Shown in pieces: positions 63,052 to 64,000 of a stretch of DNA of 64,000 nt. The notes beneath the pieces were generated by a model, which saw nothing but the letters and a program-made list of their open reading frames with translations, did no database searches and had not been told where the DNA came from. The stretch is from Azospirillum tabaci. GTDB taxonomy: Bacteria; Pseudomonadota; Alphaproteobacteria; Azospirillales; Azospirillaceae. Position numbers and translations under genes: made by a program. Within the stretch, counting starts at the first letter, position 1. The number at the start of each line of letters is the position of its first letter. The stretch is taken from NCBI RefSeq assembly GCF_014596085.1, contig NZ_JACCJY010000021.1, forward strand, positions 1 to 64,000, in the 5' to 3' direction.

Positions 63052-63531
63052 ATGACCGCTACCCCTTTTTCTTCGTTTCGTTACGGTTCCGCCTACGGCG
63101 AGACGGCGCACAGCGCCGCGCGCCAGAGGTTGGAATGGCTGGCGCGGGTGATGGACAGCGCCGTCCGCGTGCCGGGCACCAACATCACCTTCGGCGCCGA
63201 CGCGATGCTGGGCCTGGTGCCGGGCATCGGCAACCTGGCCACCACGGCGGTGTCCGGCTATCTCATCCGCGAGGCCTGGAGGCTGGGCCTGCCGCGCGGC
63301 AAGCTGCTGCGCATGGTCGGCAACGTGGCGATGGACAGCCTGATCAGCGCCGTTCCGGTCGCCGGCAACCTCGCCGATGTGTTCTGGAAAGCCAACCGCA
63401 AGAACATGGCGATCCTCGCCGAGCACCTGGACGGCCATCCCCCACACGGTGAACGGACCTTTGGCGGCCGGACCCATCGCCGCCGTTCGGCGCCCTACAC
63501 CATCGACGGCGAGTGGCGCCGGACGCGGTGA
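63052..63531 (+). CDS. DUF4112 domain-containing protein
   Basis: A 159-residue protein of the DUF4112 family. The core reads RQRLEWLARVMDSAVRVPGT, NITFGADAMLGLVPGIGNLA and LLRMVGNVAMDSLISAVPVA, then GNLADVFWKANRKNMAILAE, with two short hydrophobic stretches that make membrane association likely. GGAGGGTCCGT precedes ATG 63052. Function unknown. It is convergent with the oxidase-fold gene, nine bases from its stop. Confidence 0.88.
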   Translation: MTATPFSSFRYGSAYGETAHSAARQRLEWLARVMDSAVRVPGTNITFGADAMLGLVPGIGNLATTAVSGYLIREAWRLGLPRGKLLRMVGNVAMDSLISAVPVAGNLADVFWKANRKNMAILAEHLDGHPPHGERTFGGRTHRRRSAPYTIDGEWRRTR

Positions 63532-63540
63532 CGGAGCGCG

Positions 63541-64000
63541 TCACTCCCCGCCGAACCTGATGCGGTGGTTTTCCAACATCAGCTCGTCCAGCCGGCGGCC
63601 GGCGGTGAAGCCCGCCAGCCCCGGCGGGACCGGCATGTCGGCGGGAAGCCGCGGACAAGGTTCGGCAGCGCCGATCACCTGAACCACGGGGTAGCGGGCG
63701 GTGTAGACGGGCAGATGCGCGTCCTCCCCCTCGTCGGACAGGCCCTTGCTCCGCACCTTTCCGCTCGCCTCCTCGATCTCCATGCCGACGACCATGGTCG
63801 CCTTGATCTCCTGCGCCGTGCTGGCGCGCAGTTCGGCGCTGCGCCCCGGATAGAAGCGGTCGACCATGGCGTCGAGTGCGCGGGCCTTCGCCTCCGGCTC
63901 CTCGACGATGCGCGCTGTGCCGAAGCACATGGCGGACCGGTAATCGGCCGAATGGTTGAACCCGCAGCGGGCGAGCACGAGGCTGTCGAGATGCGTCACG
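63541..64000 (-). CDS. Pyridoxamine 5'-phosphate oxidase-fold protein (N-terminus beyond the window)
   Basis: The C-terminal 153 codons of a split-barrel flavin-binding protein. The visible start VTHLDSLVLARCGFNHSADY followed by RSAMCFGTARIV is the inner part of the FMN-binding barrel of the PNPOx-like class 2 family; later VVGMEIEEASGKVRSKGLSD and PGLAGFTAGRRLDELMLENH complete it. Members are usually 200-240 residues, so about 70 N-terminal residues are missing at the right edge. A GTG at 63999 is in frame but sits in the middle of the domain and is not the true start. The substrate is unknown. Confidence 0.88.
   Translation of the reverse strand, partial: VTHLDSLVLARCGFNHSADYRSAMCFGTARIVEEPEAKARALDAMVDRFYPGRSAELRASTAQEIKATMVVGMEIEEASGKVRSKGLSDEGEDAHLPVYTARYPVVQVIGAAEPCPRLPADMPVPPGLAGFTAGRRLDELMLENHRIRFGGE

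Overview
The window is GC-rich, densely coded DNA from what looks like an alphaproteobacterium of the Azospirillum/Rhodospirillales kind. I infer this from codon use, gene families (DUF2336, LdtR-like MarR, tripartite tricarboxylate transporter, liv-type ABC genes linked to acyl-CoA ligases) and a dispersed C/G-rich palindromic repeat present seven times. No rRNA, tRNA, CRISPR array, transposase or integrase was recognised. The species call is inference.

Region 1 (1-11.6 kb, minus strand) is a leucine-degradation operon. It reads isovaleryl-CoA dehydrogenase, thiolase, a second acyl-CoA dehydrogenase, the beta subunit of methylcrotonyl-CoA carboxylase, methylglutaconyl-CoA hydratase, the biotin subunit and HMG-CoA lyase, followed by a universal stress protein and ETF-ubiquinone oxidoreductase, which carries the dehydrogenase electrons to quinone. 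A CCATACG-type operator lies in front of it. The same operator occurs only once more, in front of a TetR gene at 28.6 kb, so that regulator probably controls the pathway.

Region 2 (11.7-23.8 kb) is a complete liv-type ABC importer (G, H, M, binding protein, F) interleaved with a long-chain-type acyl-CoA synthetase, a PaaK-like CoA ligase and an aldehyde dehydrogenase. It is divergent from an unusual gene that joins an IclR-type DNA-binding domain to a degenerate, C-terminally truncated acyl-CoA-synthetase fold. Four palindromes fill the region between them, one over the start codon of the fusion gene.

Region 3 (23.9-32.1 kb) holds 3-hydroxyisobutyrate dehydrogenase and an acyl-CoA dehydrogenase divergent from a GntR regulator and a malonyl-CoA-synthetase-like gene (GTATAC operators), then the TetR gene, a DUF2336 protein, a MarR-like regulator and galE.

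Region 4 (32.6-51.5 kb) is the most distinctive. It has a type I secretion ABC protein and adaptor, a small RTX protein built almost only from 20 uninterrupted calcium-binding nonapeptides, and a tightly packed run of two GT2-type proteins (one with its catalytic motifs lost), a methyltransferase, two paralogous GT4 enzymes, a secreted BNR-like protein whose leader is interrupted by a repeat element, and a pyruvyltransferase-family protein. A tail-anchored protein, a small unknown and a beta-helix protein with a carbohydrate-binding module follow. My reading is a secreted RTX/carbohydrate surface-layer or matrix system.

Region 5 (52-64 kb) carries a tctCBA tricarboxylate transporter, TerC, a CBS-BON protein, a GntR regulator, and a LysR/aminotransferase/MmsA cluster that fits beta-alanine (or related omega-amino acid) catabolism. 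It ends with two small membrane/DUF proteins and the C-terminal part of a pyridoxamine-oxidase-fold protein cut by the right edge.
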